Assembly: GCF_050003625.1 (NCBI RefSeq)
Contig: NC_134397.1
Span: 198,793,063 to 198,857,062 of the forward strand
Origin: Haematobia irritans
Taxonomy: Eukaryota; Arthropoda; Insecta; Diptera; Muscidae
Length of the DNA stretch: 64,000 nucleotides
Direction: 5' to 3'
How positions within the stretch are numbered: position 1 is the stretch's first letter; each line of letters begins with the position of its first letter. Positions 9,398 to 21,629 of this stretch are shown here, piece after piece. The notes beneath the pieces are model-generated. The model was not told the origin of the DNA, ran no database searches, and saw only the letters and a program-made list of their open reading frames with translations. The position numbers were made by a program, and so were the translations under genes.

Positions 9398-11697
9398 TTT
9401 TATACCCACCACCGTAGAATGGTGACGGGGGTCATTCCGTTTGTAACACATCGAAATATCGATTTCCGACTATATAAACTATATATATTCTCTTGATCAG
9501 GGAGATTCTAAGACGATATAAGCATGTTCGTCTATCTGTCTGTTGTAATCACGCTACAGCGTTCAATAATGGCGCTATCGTCCTGAAATTTAGTACAGAT
9601 TCGTTTTTTCTTTGCGGTCCAAGTTTTCATATAGTCCCCATATAAACCGACCTCCCGATTTGGGGTCTTGGGCTAATAAAAATCTTAGTTTTATTCCAAT
9701 TTGCCTGAAATTGGAAATCTAGAGGTATTATAGGGCTATAAAAAGGTGTGCCGAAAATGGTGCCTATCGGTCCATATTTTGGTATATAGACAGATCTCCC
9801 GATTTTACTTCTTGGGCTTCTAGAAACTGTATTTACTATCCGATTTGCCTGAAATTTGAAATCTAGAGGTATTCTAGGACCATAAAAAGGTGTGCCGAAA
9901 ATGGTGCCTATCGGTCCGTGCTTCGATATAGTCCCCATATTGACCGATCTCCGATTTCACTTCTTGGGTCTCTAGAAACTGTATTTACTATCCGATTTGC
10001 CTGAAATTGAGTATCCCGAAGTATTTTATGACTACAAATAGATGTGTCAAAAATGGGGTGTATCGGTCTATGTTTTGGTATAGCCCCCATATAGACCGAT
10101 CTCCCGATTTTACTTCTTGGGCTTCTAGAAACTTTATTTACTATCCGATTTGCCTGAAATTGAGAATCTAGAGGTATTTTAGTACCAAAAATTGGTGTAG
10201 CGAAAATGGCGCATATTGGTCGATCTTTTGGTATAGACCCCATATAAACCGATCTCCCGATTTTACTCCTTGGGTGTCTAGAAACTGTATTTACTATCTC
10301 ATTTGTCTGAAATTGAAAATATTGAGGTATTTTGGGACCACAAATAGGTGTGTCGCAAATGGGGTGTATCGGTCGATGTTTTGGTGTAGTCCCCATATAG
10401 ACCGATCTCCCGATGTTACGTCTTGGGCTTCTATAATCCGTAGTTTTTATCAAATTTGCCTGAAATTGGAACTCTAGAGGTATTTTAGCCCCCATATAGG
10501 CTGATCTCTCAACTATAATTTTTGGGTTTCTAGAATTCGTAGTTTTTATCCAATTTGTCTGATATTGGAATTCTAGAGGTATTTGAGAACCACTAGGAGG
10601 TGTGTCGAAAATGGTGAGTATTGGTCCATGTTTTGGTATATCCTCCATATAGACCTACCTCCCAAATTTATTTCTTGGCCTTCTAGAATATGTAGTTTTT
10701 ATCCACTTTGCCTGAAATTGAAAACCTAGAGGTATTTTAGGACCACAAATATTTCAGCCGAATATGGTGTGTATCGAGCCATGTTTTGGTATATCCCCGA
10801 TCTTCAGATTTACCTCATTGGGCTTCTAGAAATCGTAGTTTTCTTCCGATTTGTCCGAAAATGTATCTTAGACCTTCAAAAGGCTGTATCGGATTTATTT
10901 TACCGGTCCATTTGGTAAGGCATCGATATAGACCGATTTCACTTCTTGAGGGTATAGCAGGCGCACTGTTCATAAAAATTGCATGAAACTGAAAGTAAAA
11001 GTTCCAGATTTAACTCCTCGTAATCATTTAAATAATGGCGGTAAATATCAAATTTAAGATTTTAAATCAAGGCTTTCTTTCATCAGTTATACGATGGGAG
11101 CCACCGTGGTGCAATGGTTAGCATGCCCGCCTTGCGTTCGATTTCTGTTTCGACCGAAGACCAAAAAGTTTTTCAGCGGTGGATTATCCCACCTCAGTAA
11201 TGCTGGTGACATTTCTGAGTGTTTCAAAGCTTCTCTAAGTGGTTTCACTGCAATGTGGAACGCCGTTCGGACTCGTCTATAAAAAGGAGGTCCCGTTTCA
11301 TTGAGCTTAACATGGAATCGGGCAGCACTCAGTGATAAGAGAGAAGTTCACCAATGTGGTATCACAATGGACTGAATAGTCTAAGTGAGCCTGATACATC
11401 GGGCTGCCACCTAACCTAACCTAACCATCCGATATGTTTATGTTTTCAATCAAAATTGGTTCTTATAAATCCAGAATCTGGTCTAGTCTTCATTGGTAGA
11501 ATCTTTAAATTTATCTTCGGGAAGTGTACTGGTTGAACTTATCTGCTTGGGAGAATATCTGTCATCAAACCCCCTTAAATTCTATATATTATCAAGTAAC
11601 CCGTTTCGACGAAGAGTTTTCAAAGTAAACTGTTATATTTGATTCTGGTATTTAAGATTCGGCCCGGCCGAACTTACTACTGTATATACTTGTTTAA
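9398..11697 (-). mobile_element. R-family element, long copy
   Basis: One edge reads tatacccaccaccgtagaat. The other carries the 15-nt palindrome TTCGGCCCGGCCGAA and then acttactactgtatatactt. The interior (about 9630-10800) is a tandem array of units near 153 bp. In the minus frame the units stay open and encode a 51-residue repeat featuring IGRSVYMG and FQFQANRI. A SINE is inserted at 11096-11426. I recall repeats of this style throughout calyptrate genomes, but I see no transposase. Confidence 0.8.
11096..11426 (+). mobile_element. tRNA-derived SINE inside R element
   Basis: Same family as 461-812 and close to it in sequence. A box TGGTGCAATGG is intact. A short deletion between A and B boxes removes about 15 bp after gcccgccttg. 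It ends in (CTAAC)n. Flanks atacgat and atccgat look like a decayed target duplication of R sequence. Confidence 0.9.
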
Positions 11698-11784
11698 ATT
11701 AAAGTAAACATAATAATTTTCGTTGCCAATGGAAGGCATTATCGAAGCAGAAAGTTCTCGTATTTACAAAAAGAACAAGTAAGG

Positions 11785-13123
11785 AACAAGCAAAGTCGGG
11801 CGGGGCCGACTATATTATACCCTGCACCACTTTGTAGATCTAAATTTTCGATACCATATAATATCCGTCAAATGTGTTGGGAGCTATATATAAAGGTTTG
11901 TCCCAAATACATACATTTAAATATCACTCGATCTGGACAGAATTTTATAGACTTCTACAAAATCTATAGACTCAAAATTTAAGTCGGCTAATGCACTAGG
12001 GTGGAACACAATGTTAGTAAAAAATTTAAATCTGAAGCAATTTTAAGGAAACTTCGCAAAAGTTCATTTATGATTTATCGCTCGATATATATGTATTAGA
12101 AGTTTAGGAAAATTAGAGTAATTTTTACAACTTTTCGATTAATCAGTGGCGATTTTACAAGCAAAATTTTGGTATTTTGACCATTTTTGTCAAAATCAGA
12201 AAAACATATATATTGGAGCTATATCTAAATCTGAACCGATTTCAACCAAATTTGGTACGCATAGCTACAATGCTAATCCCGGTCCAAAAGTTCAACTAAA
12301 TCGGAGTTAAAACTTGGCCTCTGTGGTCATATGAGTGTAAATCGGGCGAAAGCTATATATGGGAGATATATCTAAATCTGAACCGATTTCAACCAAATTT
12401 GGCACACATAGCTACAATGCTAATTCTACTCCCTGTGCAAATTTTAAACTAAATCGGTGCAAAAAATTGGCCTCTGTGGTCATATGAGTGTAAATCGGGC
12501 GAAAGGTATATATGGGAGCTATATCTAAATCTGAACCGATTTCCAAATTTGGCACGCATAGCTACAATGCTAATTCTACACACTGTGCAAAATTTCAATT
12601 AAATAGGAGTAAAAGATAGGCCACTGTGGTCATATGAGTGTAAATTGGGCGAACGATATATATGGGAGCTATATCTAAATCTGAACCGATTTCAATAAAA
12701 TTTGGCACACTTGACTACACTACTAATTGTACTCCTAGTGGAAAATTTCAACCAAATTGGGTTAAAACTCTGGCTTCTGGGACCGTATTAGTCTATATCG
12801 GGCGAAAGATATATATGGGAGCTATATTTAAATCTGAACCGATTTATTCCAAAATCAATAGGGTTTTATTCTGAGCCAAAACATATACTTGTGCCAAATT
12901 TGAAGTCGATTGGACTAAAACTGCGACCTATAGGTTCGTGAACACATATATATATAGGTCCGTGAACACATTTCACGGAAAGACGGACATGGCTATATCG
13001 ACTCAGGAGCCCACCCTGAGCATTTTTGCCAAAGACACCATGTGTCTATCTCGTCTCCTTCTGGGTGTTGCAAACATATGCACTAACTTATAATACCCTG
13101 TTCCACAGTGTGGCGCAGGGTAT
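11785..13123 (+). mobile_element. Q-family element
   Basis: It begins caagcaaagtcgggcggggc with a GC-rich dyad (AGTCGG and CCGACT) followed by tatataccctgcaccac-type sequence, and ends ccacagtgtggcgcagggta. The middle holds about five tandem units of 149-153 bp (tatatgggagctatatctaa at roughly 12206, 12354, 12508, 12657 and 12810). The final part, gacggacatggctatatcga to gcaaacatatgcactaactt, also occurs at 53470-53580. Noncoding, though the core is open for 51 codons per unit, as in P and R. Confidence 0.8.
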
Positions 13124-13915
13124 ACAAATCGTCATTGTATGTAGACTTTTTAGGTTTCCGCTACTTTGTTGCTCTATTTATGTTACGGTTGCCATCAAAC
13201 TAAAACTCATAATGCAATGGAAGGCCATTACTTTTATTTGTAAATTATTTTTTTATATATCTATTAATTAGTTTATATAGAGCTTGTACAAAAACTTTTT
13301 TGATTCAGTGTACATACATAGAAAGTTAGACTGTTTTATTGAAAAAAATTAACGAGGTAGCGAAAATTTAAGTAAATTGTATTTCACTTTTTATGATTTC
13401 CATAATACGATTGCTAAAACAAGGAAAATGTAATAGCCTAGTATTATTTCACTATTTACAAAATTACACCCTGTTATATTCGAGGGAATATATGAACTAA
13501 AAGTAAAGAAAAAATCATTGGTGCCAAATCATTTTAACCATATAGTAGTTCATTAGTAAACAAAATGTTCTCTCCTTTTGTTTACATTGAACTCATTTGC
13601 ACAGTTTAGTTCATACATTTGTTGAGACTCACTTTGGATAGGGAAAATTGTATTTGGCGGTGACATTTTTCGAAATTATAATATTTTACTTTTTTTCATT
13701 AATCATTAAAAATAGTTTAACTATATACCTTTCTTACTATGTACTCGTTATTAAAAATATTATTAAAAATACCGAATTTTGTCTAGAAAACGTGTTCGAT
13801 GATTTCACCATTTATTTTTTACAAAAAGAACAAAAAAAAAATAAAAGAACAAAGTTTTAAAATATTTCGATCATATTTATTATTTTTTGGTCATTTTTTA
13901 AATTGCATTTTTTTT
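13124..13915. other. AT-rich intergenic, nothing recognised
   Basis: No conserved open frame, RNA gene or known repeat seen. A minus-strand AATAAA at 13881-13876 lies just beyond the conserved 3' block of gene 2. Confidence 0.5.
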
Positions 13916-13917
13916 TA

Positions 13918-14395
13918 AATAAATTAAATAAATATTAACTTAACAAGTATTTGGTTTTTTTTCTGATGAATGACAGTTATTTGGTCGTTGAGGGTGGAAG
14001 TGAAAATTGGAGAGAGAGAATAGAAAAGAGGAGAAGATAAAACATGCAGAAATAGAAACACATTATTAAAGAGTGAGGGTAAAAATGAAATTTCAGAAGT
14101 TCCTAAGAAAAGAGACTAGAAAAGTTCGAAGAAAAAAGCTATTGAATGTAAGAACTTATTTAAATAAATAAGATTTAAATAATTACAATAATTTACAACT
14201 ACCACAGTAAAAAAACAGAAAAAACATTTTTTATGTGGCCTTACTTTTTCAAATGCGAATATCAATTTTCTTTTGCATGCGTTTTAGTTTGGCTTTTCGT
14301 GACGGGACTGAGTTCTTCTAAGAGAATCGGAAGAAAGATGGAAAAATCTCTATCCTTCTCTTCCCTCTCTTGAGTTATGAAAGCTGTTATCTTCT
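13918..14395 (-). other. probable 3' UTR and conserved flank of gene 2
   Basis: Contains the 26-bp block shared with gene 1 at 13918-13943 and atttggtcgtt at 13979-13989. Also AT-rich words such as aattacaataatttacaact that are similar below gene 1. The UTR assignment is inferred from paralog conservation. Confidence 0.55.
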
Positions 14396-15309
14396 TTAAG
14401 AAGAGTTGCTGCTGCTATAGCTGCTGGATGATGAACCTGTATTGGAATGAGAATTGCTACTGCTGCTGCTGCTACTGGGTTGATAGCTGTGATAGGCCAT
14501 ATATTGGGCATCAGAACGAGCATAGGGACCACCATTGCTGGGTTCCCAGCTACTGGGATCATATGAAGAGGCTGTGGTTGTGGGTACACCATATTCAGCA
14601 GCAGGCATAGGAGGCATCATAGGCATCATGGTCATTTTCATGCCACCCAATTTCTGTACGATATTATAGATTAGGAAACCCAATACCAATTTGATAGCGA
14701 TTTTAGACAAGATCAAAGCCTTGAAAGCTTTAAGTCCAATCAAACCCATTAAGATGGGCATGACAACCTTCATCTTCAATTTCATTAACAATAAAAGGGG
14801 CAAGAAAGATTTATCCTTTTTATTTTCACCACGGGCTAAAAGAGAGGGATAGAGAGAGAAATAAGAATGATCCCCAGTTAGAATCTTATAACTATGGCGA
14901 CCTTACCTTCATTTTGGGGAATTTCCAAATCGAATCCACGATCAGCACGATAGGACAACACAGAATTGGCGAATACGGTTTCGGGTAATTGTACACGAAT
15001 TTCGTTGGTATTCAAGATACGGGCCACACGATCGGTAATCACTTTATCGACAACATCATCACTTAGGGCACGACCACTTACATCCTCATCTACACCGGTC
15101 ACAGTATCCAAATAGGTCAAAACTTTCTCTTTCAGACAATGCATGGCATTAGCATGGAAGCAATCATCTACAATGCTCGAAATTAATTCCTCCGATGAAT
15201 GTATGCGGGCTTCACCGACTGCATTATCAATGGCAGCAGCATTGAGGGGAGTTGCAGAGGCCATTAGCAAACAGCCCATGGCCAAAAAGGATGCAAAGCG
15301 GAAGGCCAT
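14396..15309 (-). CDS. Osiris family protein (DUF1676), gene 2
   Basis: Two exons, 15309-14907 and 14835-14396, give 280 aa. The 71-bp intron has donor GAAG|GTAAGG and acceptor TCTTTTAG and sits at the same codon and phase as in gene 1. The signal peptide is [19 protein letters not shown]. The paired-cysteine block [13 protein letters not shown] leads to YLDTV, then the long charged region ending in FDLEIPQNE. Exon 2 encodes a hydrophobic stretch (about residues 145-205), a Met/Pro run, and AQYMAYHSY, a good match to the Osiris AQxLAYxxY motif. The protein ends in a Ser/Asn/Tyr-rich tail of about 28 residues that is much shorter in gene 1. Likely a secretory-pathway protein linked to cuticle formation, by family knowledge. 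Gene 1 is its nearest paralog, about 10 kb away on the same strand. Confidence 0.94.
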
Positions 15310-15394
15310 TATATTTGCAAATTATTATCGATTGTCTAAGCTATTCTTTTGTTGTGCTACCGTAGTCTTCACAATGGAATTGGTAGAAAAACAA

Positions 15395-15429
15395 TGATTT
15401 AAAATTCAAGCAATACCCATGATTTTATA
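15395..15429 (-). promoter_or_regulatory. core promoter of Osiris gene 2
   Basis: TATAAAA at 15429-15423 in CAGTATAAAA, and TCATTG with its A at 15395. Spacing is identical to gene 1. The predicted 5' UTR is about 86 nt. Confidence 0.7.
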
Positions 15430-16484
15430 CTGCCGCTCCCCCATACAAAAGAAAAAAAGAAGCCAACATATTGGTCTTCACACTAAGTGCTTATACTAAA
15501 TGCCACCCCCAGCCCAGCAGAGGGGCCATAGTGCTCGAAGGCACAGAAAAGACCGTCATTAGTCGTACCACTGTCCCTAAAAGAAATACTGAATTATGCT
15601 TTTTTTGGGACTATGGCGAAACCAGTGAGACGATTGCCGTGGAGTGCTTCGTCGTAAATCGTGTAACGCACAATTTTTTAAAATAATTTTTACCAAATAT
15701 TAAAAATGTCTTTTTCTGATTTTTTTGATTGATTTCAGTTTTTTTGTTATTATTGTGGTAATTGCTTAGACCACCAATAACATAAATCCAAGAGGCTTTC
15801 CATTCGACAATTTTACCCAACACCACAATATTTGAATCGAATGCCAATAAATTGAAATTGAATTTTTTTTTTGTCACCAGGTTTTCGATCGAATGCGATT
15901 TCGACACATAGCGAGTTACGTCGTCATCGCTACCATGGTTATGTCCAAAATAAAACCTTCCCCCACTAGTAAGTGCATTTTGTCCATATTGGTCGTCAAA
16001 CTCTCTTCTTACACATACTCTTACTTTTTTGCTTGACTTCTCCGTACTCCATACGTATAGAAGGGATGCGGGTGTGAAGGCGCTTCTTCTATGTGTTAGG
16101 TCTTACTATTTTTTCCCTACCAATATTCAATAACCTGGTGGTCATTAGTATGCCAGACTTATATGTCTTACGACGTTAAATTACAATTGACAATAGCAGA
16201 GAAAGACACAAAACGAATTGTATTCATTCATTGGCCAAGTGCAATTGAACGAGGTAGGTATGATTGGTTATTCATGACAAATAGTTCGTTGTGGGAGTTA
16301 CAATAGCGCGTCGTATTTCGTACATTTAGTTAGAGCGCTACAAGTCTCTCAAAGAGCCGGTGGTGCCAATTTGGTGCTTGCCTTTTTAGTGCCTTTTCAC
16401 ATTTTAGCTGGCTAGAGTAGTTTTTGTGTTGAGACCTGGTATGTTAGAATTTATACCGGTTCAATAAGCAGACAGTCAAGGTGT
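15430..16484. other. upstream flank of gene 2, nothing recognised
   Basis: No gene, SINE or SAT29 seen. Base composition is more even than in the neighbouring repeats. It probably includes gene 2 regulatory DNA, but no site can be named with confidence. Confidence 0.45.
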
Positions 16485-16715
16485 CGGAAATTAATCTTTT
16501 GGTACATTAGCATGTATTCAGATTAAGGAACTCAGCGCATCCCATGTTCAGAGTGATCTCGTGCTGAGTCGGGTAGGTCTGGCTGGGCAAGCGAAAAGGT
16601 GACGCATGACCAGTGGTCCTTGATTGTAGTTGCGACACACGTCAGCTACGATGTTATCAATCAATTGAGGCGTCTGCCCTAGACTAATCTTAGTTGGGCC
16701 AAAACTCCCTGGTCT
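16485..16715 (-). pseudogene. Jockey/LOA-like retroelement, C-terminal scrap
   Basis: The minus-strand translation contains VMRHLFACPARPTRL, the C-terminal Cys/His-type end common in Jockey-superfamily ORF2 proteins (compare HLFxCPxxPT). Frameshifts and stops are present. A near-copy of the same segment lies at 17512-17670, separated by satellite. Confidence 0.65.
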
Positions 16716-17239
16716 GAAATAACATTTTGAAAAAATTATCTATAGAAATAAAATTTTGACAAAATTATCTATAGAAATAAAATTTTGACAAAATTTTCTA
16801 TAAAAAATAAAATTTTGACAAAATCTTCTTTAGAAATAAAATTTTGACAAAATTTTGACCAAATTTTTCATAGAAATGAAATTTTGACAAAATTTTCTAT
16901 AGAAATAAAATTTTGACAAACTTTTCTATACAAATAAAATTTTGACAAACTTTTCTATACAAATAAAATTTAGACAAAATTTTCTATAGAAATGAAATTT
17001 TCTCAAAATTTTCTATAGAAATTAAATTTTGCCAAATTTTCTATTGAAAAAAAATATTGACAAAATATTCTATAGAAATAGAATTTTGACAAAATTTTCT
17101 ATAGAAATAAAATTTTGACAAAATTTTCGGTAGAAATAAAATTTTGACAAAATTTTCAATGGAAATTAAATTTTGACTAAATTTTCTGTAGAAATAAAAT
17201 TTTTGATTTGTTATTGTTGTTTTTTTTCCTTTAATCATT
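16716..17239. repeat. SAT29 satellite block
   Basis: Tandem 29-bp units, fairly uniform, starting abruptly in retroelement sequence. It ends in a T-rich transition next to a foldback MITE. Confidence 0.9.
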
Positions 17240-17370
17240 GTTGTTGTTTTTGATTTCAGCTTAAAACCATGCATTGCCAAAATTTGACAAACATCATTTT
17301 CCTCTGTTGGTTAAGCTACACTCGTAGTTTAGTCAATGCATGGTTTTAAGCTGAAATCAAAAACAACAAC
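17240..17370 (-). mobile_element. foldback MITE with 37-bp perfect TIRs
   Basis: The inverted arms 17240-17276 and 17334-17370 are exact complements (ttgatttcagcttaaaacca, then tgcattg). The spacer is 57 bp. A decayed copy lies at 60057-60171, also embedded in SAT29. No coding capacity. Confidence 0.85.
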
Positions 17371-17511
17371 ATGTAATACAATTTTTTCAAAATTTTCTAT
17401 AAAAATAAAATTGTTGACAAAATTTTCGATAGAAATATAATTTTGACAAAATTTTCTATATAAATAAAATTTTGACAAAATTTTCTATAGACATTGAAAA
17501 TTTTCTATAGA
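17371..17511. repeat. SAT29 satellite block
   Basis: Short continuation of SAT29 between the foldback MITE and the next retroelement scrap. Confidence 0.85.
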
Positions 17512-17950
17512 ATCGGGTAGGTCTGGCTGGGCAAGCGAAAAGGTGACGCATGACTTGTGGCCTTTGGTTGTAGTTGCGACACACGTCAGCTACACTGTTA
17601 TCAATTAATTCAAGCCTCTGTCCTTGCCTAATCTTAGTTGGGCCAAAACAATCCTGGTCTGCCATGGGAGGTCTCTTTCCTCCAGTGTTGTGGTGGTCGA
17701 ACTCCGAGAATAGGCACCACCACTTTATCTACAGTATCCCCATGAATCCTGTTCAAACCTGCGTGGTATGCTGCAAAGACACTCCTTTGTCACGATGGAT
17801 CTCGCGTTCCTGAAGGTGAAACTTAATCCTTTCATTCCTTGGTGATGATTTCCGATCCACAAGATGGTGATTCCGATGAATGATTATAACATATAACTGA
17901 GTCTACGCACGTGGATCATCTTGGTTTGCACGTAAAGATGATCAAGTGTT
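17512..17950 (-). pseudogene. Jockey/LOA-like retroelement, C-terminal region
   Basis: Minus-strand reading shows VVPILGVRPP, a degraded RSG-type stretch, and then HLFACPARPTRF, in the order expected for the C-terminal part of a Jockey/LOA ORF2. Stops and frame changes throughout. The 17512-17670 part duplicates 16550-16715. It is collinear with the RT and endonuclease remains upstream on the same strand. Confidence 0.65.
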
Positions 17951-18084
17951 GTTCTGTGGACGTATTTTTCCTACGGTTGCCGCAGTTGGTAGAACTCAAC
18001 CAAAAATGGTAGATTTTTTGTTGTTTGGTAGATTGGAAGAATTCTCGATGTTTTTTGAAGTTTTTGCAAAAAAATCTTCTCCAT

Positions 18085-19928
18085 CCAAATTTTTAATAAA
18101 AATAAAATTTTGACAAACTTTTCGATAGAAATAAAATTTTCACAAAATTTTCTATAGAAATAGAATTTTGACAAAATTTTTTATATGTTAGAAATAAAAT
18201 TTTGACAAAATTTTCTACAGAAATAGAATTTTGACAAAATTTTCTATAGAAATATAATTTTGACAAAATTTTCTATAGAAATTGAATTTTGACAAAATTT
18301 TCTATAGAAATTGAATTTTGATAAAATGTTTTGTAGAAATAGAATTTTGACAATCTTTTCTATAGAAATAGAATTTTGACAAAATCTTCTTTAGAAATAA
18401 AATTTTGACAAGATATTCTATAGAAATAAAATTTTGACAAACTTTTCTATAGAAATAAAATTTTGACAAAATTTTCTATAGAAATAGAATTTTGACAAAA
18501 TTTTCCATAGAAATACAATTTGGCAAAATTTTCTATAGAAATAGAATTTTGACAAAATCTTCTTTTGAAATAAAATTTTGACAAAATCTTCTTTCGAAAT
18601 AAAATTTTGACAAAATATTCTATAGAAATAAAATTCTGACAAAATTTTCTATAGAAATAAAATTTTGAAAAAATTTTCTATAGAAATTAAATTTTGATAA
18701 AATTTTCCATAGAAATAAAATTTTGACAAAATTTTCTATAGAAATAGAATTTTGACAAAATTTTCTATAGAAATAGAATTTTGACAAAATTTTCTATAGA
18801 AATAGAATTTTGACCAAATTTTCTAAAGAAAAAAATTCTATAGAAACACAATTTTGACAAAATTTTCTATAAAAATTAAATTTTGACAAAATTTTCTATA
18901 GAAATAAAATTTTGACAAAATTTTCTATAGAAATTAAATTTTGACAAAATTTTCTATAGAAATAAAATTTTCTATAGAAATAGAATTTTGGCAAAATTTT
19001 CAATAGAAATAAAATTTTGACTAAATTTTCAATAGAAAGAAAATGTTGACAAAATAGAAATTTGAAACAAATATCTATAGAAATATAATTTTGACAAAAT
19101 TTTCTATAAAATAGAATTTTGACAAAATTATCTATAGAAATTTAATTGTTGACAAAATTTTCTATAGAAATAAAATTTTCTCCAACTTTTCTACAGAAAT
19201 AGAATTTTGGCAAAATTTTCTAAAGAAAGAGAAATTTGAAAAAAATTTCTATAGAAATATAATTTTGACAAAATTTTCTATAAAAATTAAATTTTGACAA
19301 AATTTTCTATAGAAATAAAATTTTGACAAAATTTTTTATAGAAATTAAATTTTGACAAATTTTTTATAGAAATAAAATTTTGACAAATTTTTTATAGAAA
19401 TAATATTTTGACAAAATTTTCTATAGGAAGAAAAAAATAGAAATTTGAAAAAAGAATTCAATAGAAATATAATTTTGACAAAATCTTCTATTGAAATAAA
19501 ATTTTGACAAAATCCTCTTTTGAAATAAAATTTTGACAAGATATTCTATAGAAATAAAATTTTGACAAAATTTTCTATTGAAATAAAATTTTGACAAAAT
19601 TTTCTATAGAAATAGAGTTTTGACAAAATTTTCCATAGAAAAAAAAATGTTGACAAAATTTTTTGTAGCAATAGAATTTTGACAAAAATTTCTATAGAAA
19701 TATAATTTTGACAAAATTTTCTATAGAAATAAAATTTTGACATTTTCTATAAAAATAAAATTCTGAGAAAATTTTCTATAGAAATTGAATTTTGATAAAA
19801 TTTTCTATAGAAATTGAATTTTGATAAAATTTTCTGTAGAAATAGAATTTTTACAACATTTTCTATAGAAATAAAATTTTGACAAAATTTTCTATAAATA
19901 GAAATTTGACAAAATTTTTCTATAGAAG
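18085..19928. repeat. SAT29 satellite block
   Basis: Long array of 29-bp units. Variants with gaaatagaatttt dominate, so this block is a distinct subfamily from the 1-1638 block. The part from about 18690 onward is repeated at 20413-21592 as half of a 1.7-kb duplication. Confidence 0.93.
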
Positions 19929-19959
19929 ATTTTCTTGTGTGGTAGTTTTTTTGGCAGAA

Positions 19960-20412
19960 TTCTCTCTTTTGTAGATTATTTTTGGCTCGTGTGGCACCCG
20001 TGATCCTGTCGCAGTTCTAATGGCAGTATTCTGACAGGTAGGTTTGTTATTCAACTACCTGTCGCTTGTCTGAGGTGTCATAAATTGGCATTGTATAGTT
20101 TACCACTTATCTGCCAATTGCCTTATAGTCCGCACTGCAAGTGTTGCCAGCCTTGAGGGCCTTGTCTCTAACGTGGAGCTTATCACAAATTGTAGTGTCG
20201 TGGGTAGACGACTGAAAAAGGCAGTCGAATGTGACCCCAAGAATCTTGGCGGAGTTTTTAGTCGGAATAGTTACGCCATTGATTCAACTGTCTGCGTACT
20301 TTTGTTGTCCATGTAGTGAATACTGGGTGATGGTGGATATTCTCAAGTTTCTAGCTGTGAAATAACTGATAAGATCAGCAGGGTAGATATTTAATCTATC
20401 CCAGATATCATT
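19960..20412 (-). pseudogene. non-LTR RT thumb fragment, duplicate copy
   Basis: The minus translation shows DIWDRLNIYPADLISYFTAR and NLRIS, then ILGVTFD-like and KALKAG words, typical of the part after the RT active site in Jockey/LOA elements. It is an extra copy of 21630-22072 made by the segmental duplication. Confidence 0.7.
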
Positions 20413-21592
20413 AACAATATTTTCCATAGAAATCAAATTTTGATAAAATTTTCCATAGAAATAAAATGTTGACAAAATTTTCTATAGAAATAGAATTTTG
20501 ACAAAATTTTCTATAGAAATAGAATTTTGACCAAATTTTCTAAAGAAAAAATTTCTATAGAAACATAATTTTGACAAAATTTTCTATAAAAATTAAATTT
20601 TGACAAAATTATCTATAGAAATAAAATTTTGACAAAATTTTCTATAGAAATTAAATTTTGACAAAATTTTCTATAGAAATAAAATTTTCTATAGAAATAG
20701 AATTTTGGCAAAATTTTCAATAGAAATAAAATTTTGACAAAATTTTCAATAGAAAGAAAATTTTGACAAAATAGAAATTTGAAACAAATATCTATAGAAA
20801 TATAATTTTGACAAAATTTTCTATAAAATAGAAATAAAATTTTCTCCAACTTTTCTACAGAAATAGAATTTTGACAAAATTTTCTAAAGAAAGAGAAATT
20901 TGAAAAAAATTTCTATAGAAATATAATTTTGACAAAATTTTCTATAAAAATTAAATTTTGACAAAATTTTCTATAGAAATAAAATTTTGACAAAATTTTT
21001 TATTGAAATTAAATTTTGACAAAATTTTCTATAGAAATAGAATTTTGACAATTTTTTATAGAAATAAAATTTTGACAAAATTTTCTATAGGAAGAAAAAA
21101 ATAGAAATTTGAAAAAAAAATCAATAGAAATATAATTTTGACAAAATCTTCTATTGAATTAAAATTTTGACAAAATCCTCTTTTGAAATAAAATTTTGAC
21201 AAAATATTCTATAGAGATAAAATTTTGACAAAATTTTCTATAGAAATAAAATTTTGACAAAATTTTCCATAGAAAAAAAATGTTGACAAAATTTTTTGTA
21301 GAAATAGAATTTTGACAAAAATTTCTATAGAAATATAATTTTGACAAAATTTTCTATAGAAATAAAATTTTGACATTTTCTTTAAAAATAAAATTCTGAG
21401 AAAATTTTCTATAGAAATTGAATTTTGATAAAATTTTCTATAGAAATTGAATTTTGATAAAATTTTCTATACAAATTGAATTTTGATAAAATTTTCTGTA
21501 GAAATAGAATTTTTACAACATTTTCTATAGAAATAAAATTTTGACAAAATTTTCTATAAATAGAAATTTGATAAAATTTTTCTATAGAAGAT
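20413..21592. repeat. SAT29 satellite block
   Basis: Second satellite half of the 1.7-kb duplication. It is unit-by-unit similar to 18690-19928, including matching deviant units. Confidence 0.93.
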
Positions 21593-21629
21593 TTTCTTGT
21601 TTGGTAGTTTTTTGGCAGAATTCTCTCCA

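Noticed and set aside
14377..14610. Cysteine-rich plus-strand frames opposite gene 2
   Set aside because: Antisense shadow of the Ser/Asn-rich 3' end of gene 2 (agc/tcc codons read as Cys/Tyr).
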